From NCBI GenBank assembly GCA_018343915.1, contig JABRWF010000005.1, positions 159,001 through 223,000 on the forward strand: 64,000 nt of DNA. Reading direction: 5' to 3'. The position numbers were made by a program, and so were the translations under genes. The notes beneath the pieces are model-generated. The model was not told the origin of the DNA and ran no database searches. It saw only the letters and a program-made list of their open reading frames with translations. This DNA comes from Agroathelia rolfsii. Taxonomy: Eukaryota > Basidiomycota > Agaricomycetes > Amylocorticiales > Amylocorticiaceae. This document shows positions 23,955-36,055 of the stretch, piece after piece (position 1 is the stretch's first letter; each line of letters begins with the position of its first letter).

Positions 23955-26900
23955 CTATAGTATCTCATCTTCCTCTTCTCCTACCCACCTCACTGGCCTC
24001 CCCACAACGTTTTTACCTTTATCGGATATTGTGAGCTCAGGCGTATTATCTTCGGTGTCTGGCTCATGGTTTTTGAGGCGCATTTCCACAAGAAACTCCT
24101 TGTCGCGGACTTCTTGTGACCATGCAGCGACATGGTCCAGAGCGCTGGCTAACATACGCCCTAGGCCGATGAAAGTAAAGATCCCGGGATATATATTGGT
24201 GACTTGTATTAAATGGTTTAGCGAATGCTGGATCGATCATAATATAGATAGCTAGACTCACACAGCATCCGGTCAGACTGCCAAGCAACAGGGAAGTAGT
24301 AGCTCATTAATTTGTACGCCGCTGCGGGCACAAGAAGCATGCCCAACAAGCCCAACGTAGCGGGTATAATGAGTTCAGTTGTCGCCGCCAATGCATCAGG
24401 GTACGACCAGCCATTGTTCCGAAGCTGCAAAACTATGAGAATGGCCATCAAACATGTCAAAAGATATGCATACCTTTGTCAAAGCTCGGTTCCATGGGGT
24501 TTGCTGACGTTGGCGGCGATGCGCGCGAACCAGTATACTTTGGTATATCAACCCGCAAGCCCACATCTGCACAATGCTGATCTTCGGCGAGTAGGTTGGG
24601 TTCCAGGACAAACGGAAAGGCAAGACAAGATACATCTCTACTGCTATAGCAAGGAGAGTGGGTATGACAAATCCGAGGAAAAACACCATATAAATAATAG
24701 AGACGAGCCAGACAGTGCCATGTTTGAGGACGTAAAGACGAAGGGACCCGCGTGGTTCGTCATCGTCTCCACCCTTCCTTTGCCTATGTCGGTCCATGCG
24801 ATCGACGGCTTTACCGAAAAGGTAGCACGCCCATAGCAAGTAAAACCCGGCAATAAGCGAGTAACCATCATGGACTTCACGGCGTAGCACTGCAGAGAAA
24901 AGCATGCGTCCAATTTGTAGAGGCAATGCCACGGATACTGCCAGTGCGAGAGCACAGATAGTCCAGATTGCTACTACGAAGGCCATAAACCTCCGACGGG
25001 TGTGAGGTGGGAGATAAACCATGGTGAAGTGATTCTTAGGATCATGTCCAGCCTTCCAAGTTTGTTCATCCTGCGTTTCGATGATCTTCTGGGCCTCTTC
25101 ATCTATAGGCATCTCATCTTCATTGACATCGGCGGTGGCAGATCCATCTCGCGGTAAAGGTAAATTATCTTTGGCGGGAACACGTTTAAAGCCTCCATCG
25201 CGAGGCAAGCCCTCGAGGCTCGATCCGTCGTACGACATTTGAAGTAGCGATTTGAAAGACCATTGTGCTGAAGAGACTTCTTCTGCTGGATGACGTCCAC
25301 CGAACATATAAGACGTTAGGCGCAGTTGGAAGGCAAGATACTTCCAGAGACGCTTTACTATGCCAAAAACGAATCGTCTGGGGCGGAAGTAGTGCATGGT
25401 GTATGGTAGAACGACGTGAAGGAACATCAAGTCGACTGGCACACTAGACAGCGGTTCTCTGGGGATGTTATCAGCAGCTATCAGATAATTGAATATAACA
25501 ATAACAGACCGTGTCTTGATACGCAAAGGCAATATAGACTTTCCTCCTAGGAACAAGAGCCCGGCTACGCTCATAGCAGCGAATATGACGACTAGGGCGT
25601 ATATGAACGCGCTAATGATGATTTTCCGGAGTTGCAACAAAGTGGGTCGCTCGAGAATATCGCGAATAGGATGGAAGTCGCGATCTTTGGGATCCTTGAT
25701 GAACCACATGGCCCCGGGACGCATGATTCGTCTGCTAGAGGATATGATGACGGCGAATTGGTACCTGGACATCATGTTAGAATGACGAATCAATGAAGCG
25801 GGAGAAAAATGCCTACATAAACATGGTGCCGGCGATCCAGTGATAAAATGATGCAGTGACAGGCGCTTGAGAGAAAAACTGCGACCTTGACTTCATGGTG
25901 CTGTTAGGGAACAGCCACAAAGTACAAACATCGAGCATAGTTCCGCACGCAAAAGGGAAGATCACGAGCTCAATCAAGATAAAAAGAGCAACCTGCAGAA
26001 CTCATGAGCAAGAGGCATGATTGCTTATACGGGAGAGAAAAATTTACCTTGAAAACGACAAGTTGTTGTTTCACAGCCCCTCTCACAGCGCGCCCAGCAC
26101 TCCTCATGTTGCCTACGGTAAGGACGTTCAAGTATACGGCGACCATCAAGCCTATTACGCAGTATCCCAAAAAGATCGCAAACACTTTCTCTTTCGTTCC
26201 ATAGCCCAAGGCAAGCTCGATCCACCTGCTTCTCGTCTGCACAAAGGTTTCCCGCATCTCCTTTCCAAGCATAGCAAAATAAGGTTCTGCCTGCTCTATG
26301 ATCCAGGAGTCCTCGAGAGAGTCGGCTATCTTCGAGACATTGAAAGGAATGGTAGAGAAAATAGGCACAACACTGTTCTCAGGCTGCTCCAAGGGAATAG
26401 ATGACGATCCAGATGCGAGCCACTTCAGGGGATGTTCCCAGTAAGAGGAAGATTTCTGAGGAGAATGAATGGGCATATCCTTATTGTTGAGTGATTCGCA
26501 ACTTACAACGCTCGAGTAAAATTCGAATATTTTTGCCGAATATTCCGACCCAAAGACCTTGGAGATTAAATACAAGACGGAAACGAAAGCAAGTCGAATA
26601 AGACGGTGAGCGAGGCGGCTGCCGGGACCAATGAAAAGGCGAAGGGCCATGAATGATAGCATGTCAACGATAGGATCAGTGAAGGTACGTATTGCCTTGA
26701 TAGGTAAATGTATTAATTCAAGCGCTCGTCGTGGATTCAACTGCGGAAATTTTTTTTAGCACTGTTGCGTAGGACATATGTATGTGTTCTATACTCACAG
26801 AGAGCAAGGCGGCGGATTTGCCGATGGTAAATGGGACCCAAACACCTAATCCAATCGAAGTATCCAGCACGAAGATCATGACCATGACCTGCAGATAGTT

Positions 26901-29197
26901 GGTTAGGCGAACTAAGGGAAATGCATCAAATACTTACATTCTGTATCATCCCTCCAATAGGGCCCCTCAGTCCTATAGCCTCCAGAGCACCTTCCATGTC
27001 GTCGTCCGGGTTGGCATTCATCTCGAGATCATCAACAAACTCCTGCCCTATTTCCTGCCCGGCCCTCAGCTGATCCGCATTGAAGGCCGGCAGAGCAGGG
27101 GGAGGCGCCCTTTCACCATCAACCTCAACCCGAATTTCAATCCTATCCAAATCTAACTCGGGATCGTCATTATCGCGATCAAGGTCATCGTCTTCATCGT
27201 CTTCATCCTCCTCATCCCTTCTGCCTTGCGCGTCCACATTAACTACAATCCACGGATGGATCACACCTTCTTGTGGTGGTGGTGGTGGTGGTGGCTGCAC
27301 TACGCCCTCCTCATCTTCTTTCTCTGCCCGAAGCTCATCTAGGCGGTTGTATTCCACCGACTCGCCATCATTAGATGATGAAGAAGGGATGACGGTGTCC
27401 ATGTCAGCAGCTGTAGTAGAGTTTCTCGGCTTGCGGAAGTACCAGTTCCTCGCCTCTCGCAAATCTTCTCCTTCTAGATCGAATTCATTTCCTTCAGGGA
27501 CATCGCCAAAGTACTCTTCCCTCAGGCTTGATGGGCCAGCTTCAAGCTCTTCGGGCGCGCGATACGTAGCCAAGCTTGGGGACCCTTGAGGAGACTCCAT
27601 ACGAGAAAAGCCTTGTGCTGACGGTAGAGGTGACGTGAGTAGAGGCGATGAACCGGCTGCCGACGGTAAAGTTATAAAAGGGAGCGGTGGGCGACGTAGA
27701 GGACTGCTGGGCTGTGATGCACTGGTCGATTGATCTACTTCCGATAATGCCACTGGGCCGCTCTCCGTAGACAAAGCAGGCTGACCTGAGGCAAATCCAT
27801 CGAATCCCCATTCGAAAGATGGCACGTCGCCATCTTCTTCGTCTTCAGAGTAGTGACCGTCCGCAGGTGACTGATCCTCGTCAATGAAGCTCTTGCCCGG
27901 TGTTTCCTCAACCCTATCAGAGACTTCGCCCTCGAGGAGTTCCTCTGCGTTTATGTCTTGGACAAAGTCCATGTTTCCAATATGATTGGCCGAACTATAC
28001 GCTTCTGCATCATAATCGGGCCCAACTTCTTGCTGGAAATCTGGAAAGGCTTTGGGTGGTTCATCGAATCGGACTAGACGCTCGGGCGGGCGATCATTGT
28101 CTAGCACGGCGGGTTCGGGTTGGGGCAACACTGGGGCGACAGCAGCCGGTGGTTGAGCTTGCACAATCGCAGGAATAGCATCCGGCAAATTAAGATCATC
28201 TTGCAACGCCTCCGGTTCATCGTCGAACATCCCTGGGCGCGCATTCTGAGCTATCCATTCTCTCAGCAAGAAGACTGAGAGGAATGTAAGCACCACAAGG
28301 GCGGCGATAATTTGACCAGCGAAAATATCGGCCGAAACGTTCTTCCACACGGTTCCATACGTCAATGTTCCTTGAAAATGCGCGGATGTCGTGTTAGAGA
28401 GCAACATCGACGAGTTGGAAATCTCGCTGGAGTTGTCGACGGATGTGTAAACGGAAGTGTCGTTGGGCAGAGCAAATAAGGATGATATGCTATAGAATGC
28501 GTATCCTGGTGGTTTTTGAGGACGTGGTCGATTGCTTATCCACCAGGCTCTGAAGGGTAGCATCTTGTTTGTATCAAAGCAATCTGATAATATAAGAAAT
28601 AGCCTTACGTGGAATCTCCAATTGTGAAATACAATCTCCATGTCCAAATAGTGATCCAAGGCAGAACACACAGCCAAATTATGGATACTATCACAGCCCT
28701 GATGGCAAAGAAAAGGGCGTGAACAGTCTGCAGCAGTATATGCCGTAGTAGAAGCAGAGGAGGTAATCGTGCAGGCATGTTCTCGGCATACACTACGTGT
28801 GAGGGAAGGACATGAGCCAAGACCATGCATGACAGATGAAGGTAGCATACCCTTGTTAAACGAGTACGGATGCTTGCATACATCACAGTCCTTCTTCTTG
28901 CTATGTGCCAGCCATGTTGTGAGACTAGATGGGCGTGTCAGTAAAACAGGCTTACAAAGTCGCACGATTGGGGCTGACCATTCTTGATGTATGTAACGGA
29001 TAGTGCCAGAGCATTTGCAAGGATGGAAGAGAGGCTGGTCAGGCTCTGCGGGTCCACTGCATATCCTACATGTGTCTGTATACAATTATGAAAAAAGTTG
29101 TCAGTTGTTCGCCCACATGAATGCGAGTGTCATTAGACAACAGCGCAAGGCGGAAGGTATGCAGACCCTGTTCTTCAGCCTCTTGCATCGCGGACAT
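23955..29197 (-). CDS. SSM4: RING-CH ER ubiquitin ligase Doa10/Ssm4 (MARCH6 family)
   Basis: Doa10 is a multi-spanning ER and inner-nuclear-membrane E3 ligase for ERAD. The N-terminus has a RING-CH finger: DTCRICSG, FHPCKCSGTIRYIHQ, then ECLTTWLAHSKK and CDVCKHPYSF. The cysteine of ECL is created by splicing out an intron in the middle of the finger. Membrane segments follow (LLLRHILLQTVHALFF, AVIVSIIWLCVLPWITIW) and recur to the end (IIAALVVLTFLSVFLL, AVIISSS, WTICALALAVSVALPL, LVSIIYMVFFLGFVIPTLL). A long cytosolic loop between about 27.0 and 28.2 kb is very acidic, with DEDDEDDDLD and a proline run. The start is a 31-bp exon (29167-29197) joined across intron 29076-29166. Estimated length is roughly 1,450 residues in many exons. 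Only the first exon is uncertain. Confidence 0.92.
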
Positions 29198-31314
29198 GCC
29201 AGAGGAGGCCTGTGGTCCCAAAAGGAAAGATCAGGTACAGAGATATAATAATCTAGCAGGTACAGAGAGGGAGAGAAAGCACTAATGTGCAGCCGTGTAC
29301 CAGTGGTACTCGTATAGCTGGAGCTGTTTGCCGTCCCGCCCAGAGCCACGCGCCTCTGCGGCGGTGGCGCCGAATTTGCATTACGTAATTGCCTCTCTCA
29401 GATACAGGTTCAAGTTGAAATTGCTCACTTGACTGTGCAATATGAAGCTCTCGAAACATGTTTGGTAACAAGGGTGCTGCGTGTGTCGACGTTTGGTTTT
29501 TTTTCTTTCTCGATAATTCTACCATAATAAACTCCTGTCACCCAAGTGGCGTTTCTCGTCAATCTAGGGACATGATTTTCATTCGTACTAGTAGGGTAGA
29601 CCTCTTAAATGTCTTTCGCCCAATGCAGATAAAGACATTCCACACTCGAATAGCTTCAAGTCGAATAGGTTCCATCAGCTCGTTTCCAAGTCCATTGGTC
29701 GGTTGATGTTTATATCCGACAGGTCATTACCAGCGATACATGATCTGGTCTGTTTGCCACCAACTAGAACACACACACTGGCATGATTGCCTAACCTATA
29801 GTCTAGGATCCCACAATTGTCGTCTCTCGATGATTTGGCTACCTTGTGCTCGAGCCTTATTTGGTCGGATAGCATCATTGCATTTCCAAAGGGCGTGATA
29901 GGAACCTGCAGTCTGGGACTGTCTTTGGAAGACCACATAGATCATCATCATCATCATGGCCCCATGTAGCGCCCCCACCCGATGGTTTGACCCATAAGTG
30001 GATGAATCTAAGCTTCCCTATCTACAAAAAACCCCCATCAAAATGATGTATCTGACGGCTCGGTGGTGGGCTCTCAGGGAACCAGGAAAAGTATACAATC
30101 ATCCCTGTCTCCGGAGGACGGATATGATCTTTATACCATCCTTATACCAAACTCTAACTGCTGCTTGATTAGTGCAGACTATCTTGGCTGGTTTTCTTTC
30201 GCTTGTTGGGGTAAGTAGACGACTACGTTTGCTCCAAAAGAGCTCGTGCAGGGTCCGAGTCGGGTGTATCCAGGCCACTAAGCATCGCGTGACCCGTGTT
30301 TGGCCAACAACTGTTTCGCTACTACGGTTCCTAGTAGGGATACACAATACTATTGCAATCCATTCCCCATGCGTTTTTTTTTTCTTTTCTTCTTGTCTTG
30401 GTAATCAACCATCAGCTCAATCAATCCGTTCTTGAGTTATATTCAAGTTTGAACTACAAAGTTAACGAATGTTCTATCCTATCCAACTTCCACACAGCTA
30501 TCCTTGGCTATATTGATCCGTTCCTGCGAGTTGGCGCTATTTGCAAGTGAATGTAGATGTGGGGCATGCATGAATGCGTATCACAGGTCAATGCGATCAG
30601 CCGGCAAGTATATTGGCGTACTAGCCGCATCAGTAGCACAATAGTTTATTTTATGTGCTAGCCTAGAATAGTCCTGTATATCCACACGTCCGAGTCGAAC
30701 GGCGCCTTCGAAATTGGAGTTGCAGGCTAGTGGCCTGTCGACGTCGGGATTTCCTTTCTTTCTTCCCACACGTTCGAATAACAGATCACTGGGGAGAATG
30801 TCATTTGGTCAAACTAGTAATGTTACAACGAAGGAGCGTATTTGTATGTACATATGCAATAACAAAGAGGAGATGTACATGAACCGACGCATTTCAGTAT
30901 TACGTAGTAAGGGTGTCGGAAGTTTGGATTCTCTGTTGTACACAACAACCGGACGGAAGAAAAGAATGATGTGTGTGCTTGTGAAAGAGATGTCAGAGCA
31001 GAAAGAAAGTATGAGTCATAATGATAAAGGACAGAAAATGCTGCGAATGATGAAGGTATATGGAGCAAGAAAAGAAAGATTACAGTGATGAGTCGGAAGA
31101 GAAATCAACTTGTCAAGGATTGGAGTGTGATGCTTTGATGCGCTTGCGAATGAAAAGGATGTGTAGTGTGGTGTGAAAAATATAAGGGAGATTGAGTGAT
31201 TATAAGGCTTATACCTCAGGCCGCCATTATGCCATGATTACGAATGGCAAAATTAGTGTCAAGGATGAAAACGTGTATACGAGTGCAATCTCAAAAAACA
31301 GATAGAGATGTATT
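29198..31314. other. Gene-poor interval, 2.1 kb
   Basis: Between the Doa10 start and the stop of the next minus-strand gene. It must contain the Doa10 promoter and a 3' untranslated region near 31.0-31.3 kb. Open frames are short and overlap on both strands. The best is an 87-codon ATG frame on the minus strand (29675-29938), without recognisable features. Six ATC triplets in a row lie near 29942. No tRNA or repeat was recognised. Confidence 0.5.
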
Positions 31315-32493
31315 TCATGCGGCGCTAGCGATTTCGCCCGAGCCCCTCCAGCTCCAATTGGCACGTTCATCCTCCATGCCAAAGTCAATGAAGCTGGCCA
31401 TAGGAACATTGTTTTCCTGCAGCTTATTAGGCAGTGGCAACTGATGCTGGATGCCGATCAACTGTGAAGGCATCAAGGGTGAGCGGGGCAGAATGATCTC
31501 CTCCTCTTCCTCTTCGTCAAGGAACAGCTGCGAATATGTGGCAGGATGCATTGGCGCGTCCTCGACATGTTTGAGTGGAAGTAAATCCAGGTGCAGTTCG
31601 CTATCGCCAAAGATGATCGGTACATTCTCAATCTCCACATCGCTGTCTTCTTCATCGTCGGAGAGGGAGACAAAATTACGCTGGGCGTGCTTGCGGATGG
31701 AATGAGAGCGACCCTCGAGGCGCTGCAAAGCATGATTCCGGCGTTGGACACGGTATTCGGAAATTATGGACGGTGCGGATTTGGGGGCGGACGCAACGGA
31801 TGGAGATGAGGGAGGAAAGGAATATCTGCCACTGTTCTCATAGGAGTTGTATAATGTGCTAGTGCGAAGGGGAGAAGGCACATGAGAGCGCATGCATGCT
31901 GTGCGGGCCGGCACGGACGGGGGCTCGGCAACAGGTGCAAGAAAAGGGAGCGGGATCTCAGAGGACGTCGAATGACGAGGCGACGTGGTAGATGAAGAAG
32001 GAATAGATGGTAGTTTGCAAGACGAAGGGATTGGCTTCGGCTGCGGAAGAGTGTCACGCGATGCGCGTCTGCCAAGAGGTTTCATGGGAGAAAGATGACT
32101 GGGGGAAAGTATGTTAGGCTGCAGCTAAATAGTATCAAAGAAAACGAACACATACGGGGACGACTTGCAGGAGTCACGCTTCCTCTCACTGACGCTCCTG
32201 AGAGATCTTGACTCGGCAAGGTCGAGGGAGAGAAAAGAGCGAAACTCGTGTTCATCGCGTGGAGCCTGTTTAGCGAAGTAAAAGCTGGAAGATTCATCCA
32301 CAGGCGTCTGGACACGGGAGTCGATGTTCGAGGTAGGAAGCGATCCCCTTCTGGAAAAGCATTCGCTCCAAGACATTTGGGGATAGGAACGACCATGATT
32401 GTGGTGGTAGTAATAGTCATCGTCATCATCTGGCAAGTCTGAGAGGAGGCCGCTGGTAAAGAGAGGCGAATATTCTGAGAGCATCTTTGCCAT
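31315..32493 (-). CDS. Ser/Pro-rich protein with acidic patches, unrecognised
   Basis: Two exons (intron 32099-32155) give 373 residues from the ATG at 32493 (MAKMLSEYSPLFTSGLL). Exon 1 has an acidic/Tyr/His stretch (LPDDDDDYYYHHNHGRSYP), then SFLSLDLAESRSLRSVSERK. Exon 2 is Ser/Pro-rich with basic patches, a helical basic segment (EYRVQRRNHALQRLEGRSHS) and acidic blocks (SLSDDEEDSDVEIE and a run of glutamates). It ends with PMASFIDFGMEDERANWSW. I do not recognise a domain. The conserved-looking pieces are SFLSLDLAES and the C-terminal FIDFGMEDERANWSWRG. Low complexity and many SP sites suggest a regulated, possibly nuclear protein, but nothing proves it. Confidence 0.7.
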
Positions 32494-34900
32494 GACTGAG
32501 GACAAACGAAGGAAGAGAATGGATATAGGATATATCAAAGCAAGCGATAGAGAGAGAGCGAGCGAGCGACGGAGAGGACGAGGATAGCAAAACGGAGGAT
32601 GAGCAGAAACAGCAAGAGATTTATACAACCCGTGCTCCTTACGCCGGATGTTCGTCCCGGGCCCGATCCCGATCTCTCCGACGTGATGCAGTGACTCTGT
32701 GTGACATGACGACGCAACGCCGCCTACGCGCCGCTCGTGGCGTCGCATCCCATCCGCTCTCTCGCCCTGCCGCAATTGGGCTGCAATTAATCACGCATTT
32801 ATCATCGTTGCATGACTTCACCTCTTTTCCTCTCGGCGTATCCAGCATCGCCAAGCATCACTCCCATGTGTCCAATGACCGAATATGTCAATAAATCGAG
32901 CTTTGAAGCAAGGAGGTGGGGGGGGGGGGGGCTGCATCGGGTGATGTCTACGTCGGGCGCAATGACCGTTTGCATCGCCATCAGAGCCAAGCTGCTGCCA
33001 GACCATGGATCGATCGCTCTTCTCTGCGGTGCACACAGCGCTCACCAAGGCCAATAATTCGGATTAATCCTGCTATTTTCTCGTTTTCTCCATTCGTCGT
33101 CCAGGGGGCTCCCACACTCCACACACATCGCTCCAGGGCTGAAACACTAGTCACTCAACCCAAATTTCAACATCAATCACATGATTTCCAATTCTCTTCC
33201 CCAGCTCTCAGTTGTTGCCATCTTGGATTCTTGGCATTCTGCTTTAATTTTTTTTTCCACACAACCCAAGAAAATAAAATTATAGCTGACGCCATGCCCT
33301 CCCCCCCCCATCGAGACAGTTCTTCTCATGCTTCGACTGATGATGATAGTGCAGTTGTCACCTTCGGTATACACTTGACCCTCCAGCTCTCTGTGTGATC
33401 TACTTTCATTTTTTATTTCATTTGGCGACTCCGTCCGCTACGATCGTCCGCTCTGGAATGTGTGTGATGCCATAAGTTATGCAATCATAAACTAACCCTC
33501 CGGCATTCATATCATTTACCTGTTTGTCTCCGTTTCAATTGATGCCCGTTTTAGGCAAAGTGCCTGTTGCCTGGGCGGCTCTCCCCAGCGTTTTGCTTGC
33601 CAAGTGTTCGCTGTACCCGCCAATGTTCTCGACTCGAATTATATTCGCCTCTCATGCTACAGAACACTCGCTACACACTACACACTCTCATCAGCCGCTT
33701 ATTAGACTCAATATAAATTGTTTTCTAAGCACATCGGTCTACAGGCAAACAGCCGTCACTGTTTCGTATACGAGCTATCGTAGTCATCATACTGTATCGG
33801 GATGAATATCGGCCGCTGAATGCCTGCGTGATCAGCCTGTCCTCTCAACTGGAATACCACACAATATCCGTCCTGCCCGTCTCTTGCATCTCACTAATCC
33901 ATGTCCGGATCGTTGGTCATCCGCACAGTGATGGATGATACGTGATGTGTGGCTGAAAGAAGAAAGAAATGAGGCGCCCTGAAGACCCTCGAGGCCGCAA
34001 CTGGTTACAAATTCACCCGATCGGGCTTTTGTCCCTACCGGATAGCATACGATAAAAAAAAAAAAAGGCCTGGATGCCGTTCTACACTTTGGGCTAGTAT
34101 AGAACAGCCATTTTAGTTCTTCACATCATTACATGCACATGCATCTAGACACGAATTGCATCCCCAATTGGAAGAATAGTCGTAGCTTTTGAGAGCGCCC
34201 GATCTATTGTGTGATTTCAAGTCAGTAATAAATGCAGAGTCAGGGCCATTTCGATGATCGCTTTTTGAACCTCAATTAGGAAACGATATACGAATGAATT
34301 CGAGTGTATACCATCATGATGTGGCGCGTCGCCCGCCGTGTTCTCCCGTTGGCTTCTTTCGTCTTCTGGACCCATGGTCGCTGCGGTAGAAGAGTACGGA
34401 CGAAGGACAACCATCTGTTGAACTCAAAAACAGTTGACACGTGCGGATTCTGTTCTGTCTGGCGGTCAAGGTTCTAGTGCACGGATGTCGACTTGCACTG
34501 GCGGGGACAACGCGGGCCGGGGCCGTGTAGCTCACACCTCCGTCAGTCTCGATCGTAAGGGTGCTGTCATATGTACGGTGTTCTAGCATGTAGTAGTATA
34601 TGCATACCCGAGTCATGATACATCTTCGTTACGTCACTAGCCACGGGTTTGTTCGTTTGTCTGTCTATTTGGGCTCAGTTGCCAGTGGGACGACGTTTCT
34701 ATGCCCTCCTTATCCTCACTGTATCTTTAAATCTCTAAAATCATATCAGCATCCTACTCAGGGTACCATCTACATGTCCTCCTCCTTCCGTCTTGATTGA
34801 CAGCAATCATCATGATAGTGTCAGCTCATCCCTGCACACATTTGTATATACATACACGTAAGTATTCCTAATACGTCTATAGGTATACTGTATATACACT
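32494..34900. other. Gene-poor interval, about 2.4 kb
   Basis: It begins with the promoter of the Ser/Pro-rich gene, including an AG-rich tract near 32550-32575, and includes a run of 14 G at 32918-32931 and a run of 12 A at 34053-34064. An ATG at 33294 opens 24 codons (MPSPPHRDSSSHASTDDDSA) ending at a GTATAC donor-like site. A frame at 33553-33805 could be its second exon only with an intron of nearly 190 bp, so I do not call a gene. Nothing else is convincing on either strand. Confidence 0.4.
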
Positions 34901-34904
34901 GTGC

Positions 34905-35978
34905 GCATTTAACAGGTGCGTCTATCCATAGCTAGAACCCAGGCGAACAAGACATAGCGTCTCCCTGGCCACACAGCTGTAAATAAATTCAACAGCCCAG
35001 CTTCTGATATTCAATAGCGACGAGCTACTAGCGCTGCATATACTTCTGTTGGGTGTGGACGCCGCTGGTATTCGAAAGTTTGAGTGTTTCAGTCCAAACA
35101 ACGTGCTAATGCAATATACCGGGCTATGTGTGCCGGTCAATCTGGATATAGTATTACTCGTGCGTATACCTTGCAAGCCAGTGGCGTTCAAGATAGTGGG
35201 TGTTGCATTGAAAAAGGCGCCTTCACCTTGGACGCTATTTCATACGCGTATTACGGCTAATTGAAACCAGTAACTAATAGTTGGTAGATACCGGGACCGA
35301 AGACGTACAGGACCTCCGTTTGTCGGTCAATGATTCATTCATATTCATGAGTGGTCAAGACCAGTCAATTGAACGGAGATTAACACAGAACTCGAAGCCG
35401 CTGAAGGATTTTCAGCATCAATCACGACGGATAACGCGACAGAATCGGATATCATGTCCCCGTCTGCTAGGAGACACTCTCCATGACATGTATGAGATGG
35501 ATGTGATATGCACGTCTTGCAAGTAGTAAGTGCCGTAAGTTTGTCACAGTATGAACTTGAATCGCTGGTCGCAATAAGTCATATTGCCCTCAGAAACTCG
35601 GACATGTCCGCCAAAGTTGCTTTCGGAAGGATCTAAGAGGAATACCGAGGGTGTAGGGTGTGAGTCGGCGTTATAGTACCGGTGACCACAGTGATTGGGA
35701 TGTGGTTGGTTCCATTCCACGATGGCAGGGCATCCGAGTCCGGCTAGCCTGTCGTTGGCAGTGCTTCGAAATTCAGTAATTGGTGCTATATATCTGATCA
35801 AGAAAGTAAAACTATTGCCTATCCAATATGCCCGTGGTAACCGCTGCAAGTGATGAGTTGTACCAGACGTTGTGTGTCGTGCAAAGGCTCACTGCAGAAG
35901 AGAGCCTGGTTGGATTTAAAGAGGAATATGCTTCCGCAGTCAGCAGAAAACCTTGCCTTCAAACAATGATGATGTCAT
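34905..35978 (-). pseudogene. Unrecognised minus-strand gene, fragmentary or decayed
   Basis: Several coding-like stretches occur in series on the minus strand. The first three join into one frame: ATG at 35978 (MTSS), then FEPLHDTQRLVQLITCS, then APITEFRSTANDRL, GCPAIVEWNQPHPNHCGHR, PSVFLLDPSESNFGGHVRVS and NMTYCDQRFKFIL, stop at 35544. This uses introns of 73 and 56 bp. Further down are DMISDSVALSVVIDAENPSA, then EVLYVFGPGIYQLL and GAFFNATPTILNATGLQ, in frames I could not join without meeting stops. Either more introns exist than I can place or the gene carries frameshifts. I recognise no family. Its ATG is only 77 bp from the start of the HAM1-like gene. Confidence 0.35.
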
Positions 35979-36055
35979 TCATTCGAGCAGCGCAACTCAC
36001 ACCGTCCACATCTTGGTGATACTCGCTATTCTCCCATTAACTGCTAAAACGGTGT

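Noticed and set aside
29675..29938. An 87-codon ATG frame on the minus strand in the 2.1-kb gap
   Set aside because: Length is within chance for this composition, and there are no motifs, no matching exon and opposing open frames on the other strand.
33294..33805. A two-exon plus-strand gene (MPSPPHRDSSS... joined to a 33553 frame)
   Set aside because: It needs an intron of nearly 190 bp, far longer than others here, and the second part has no protein-like composition.
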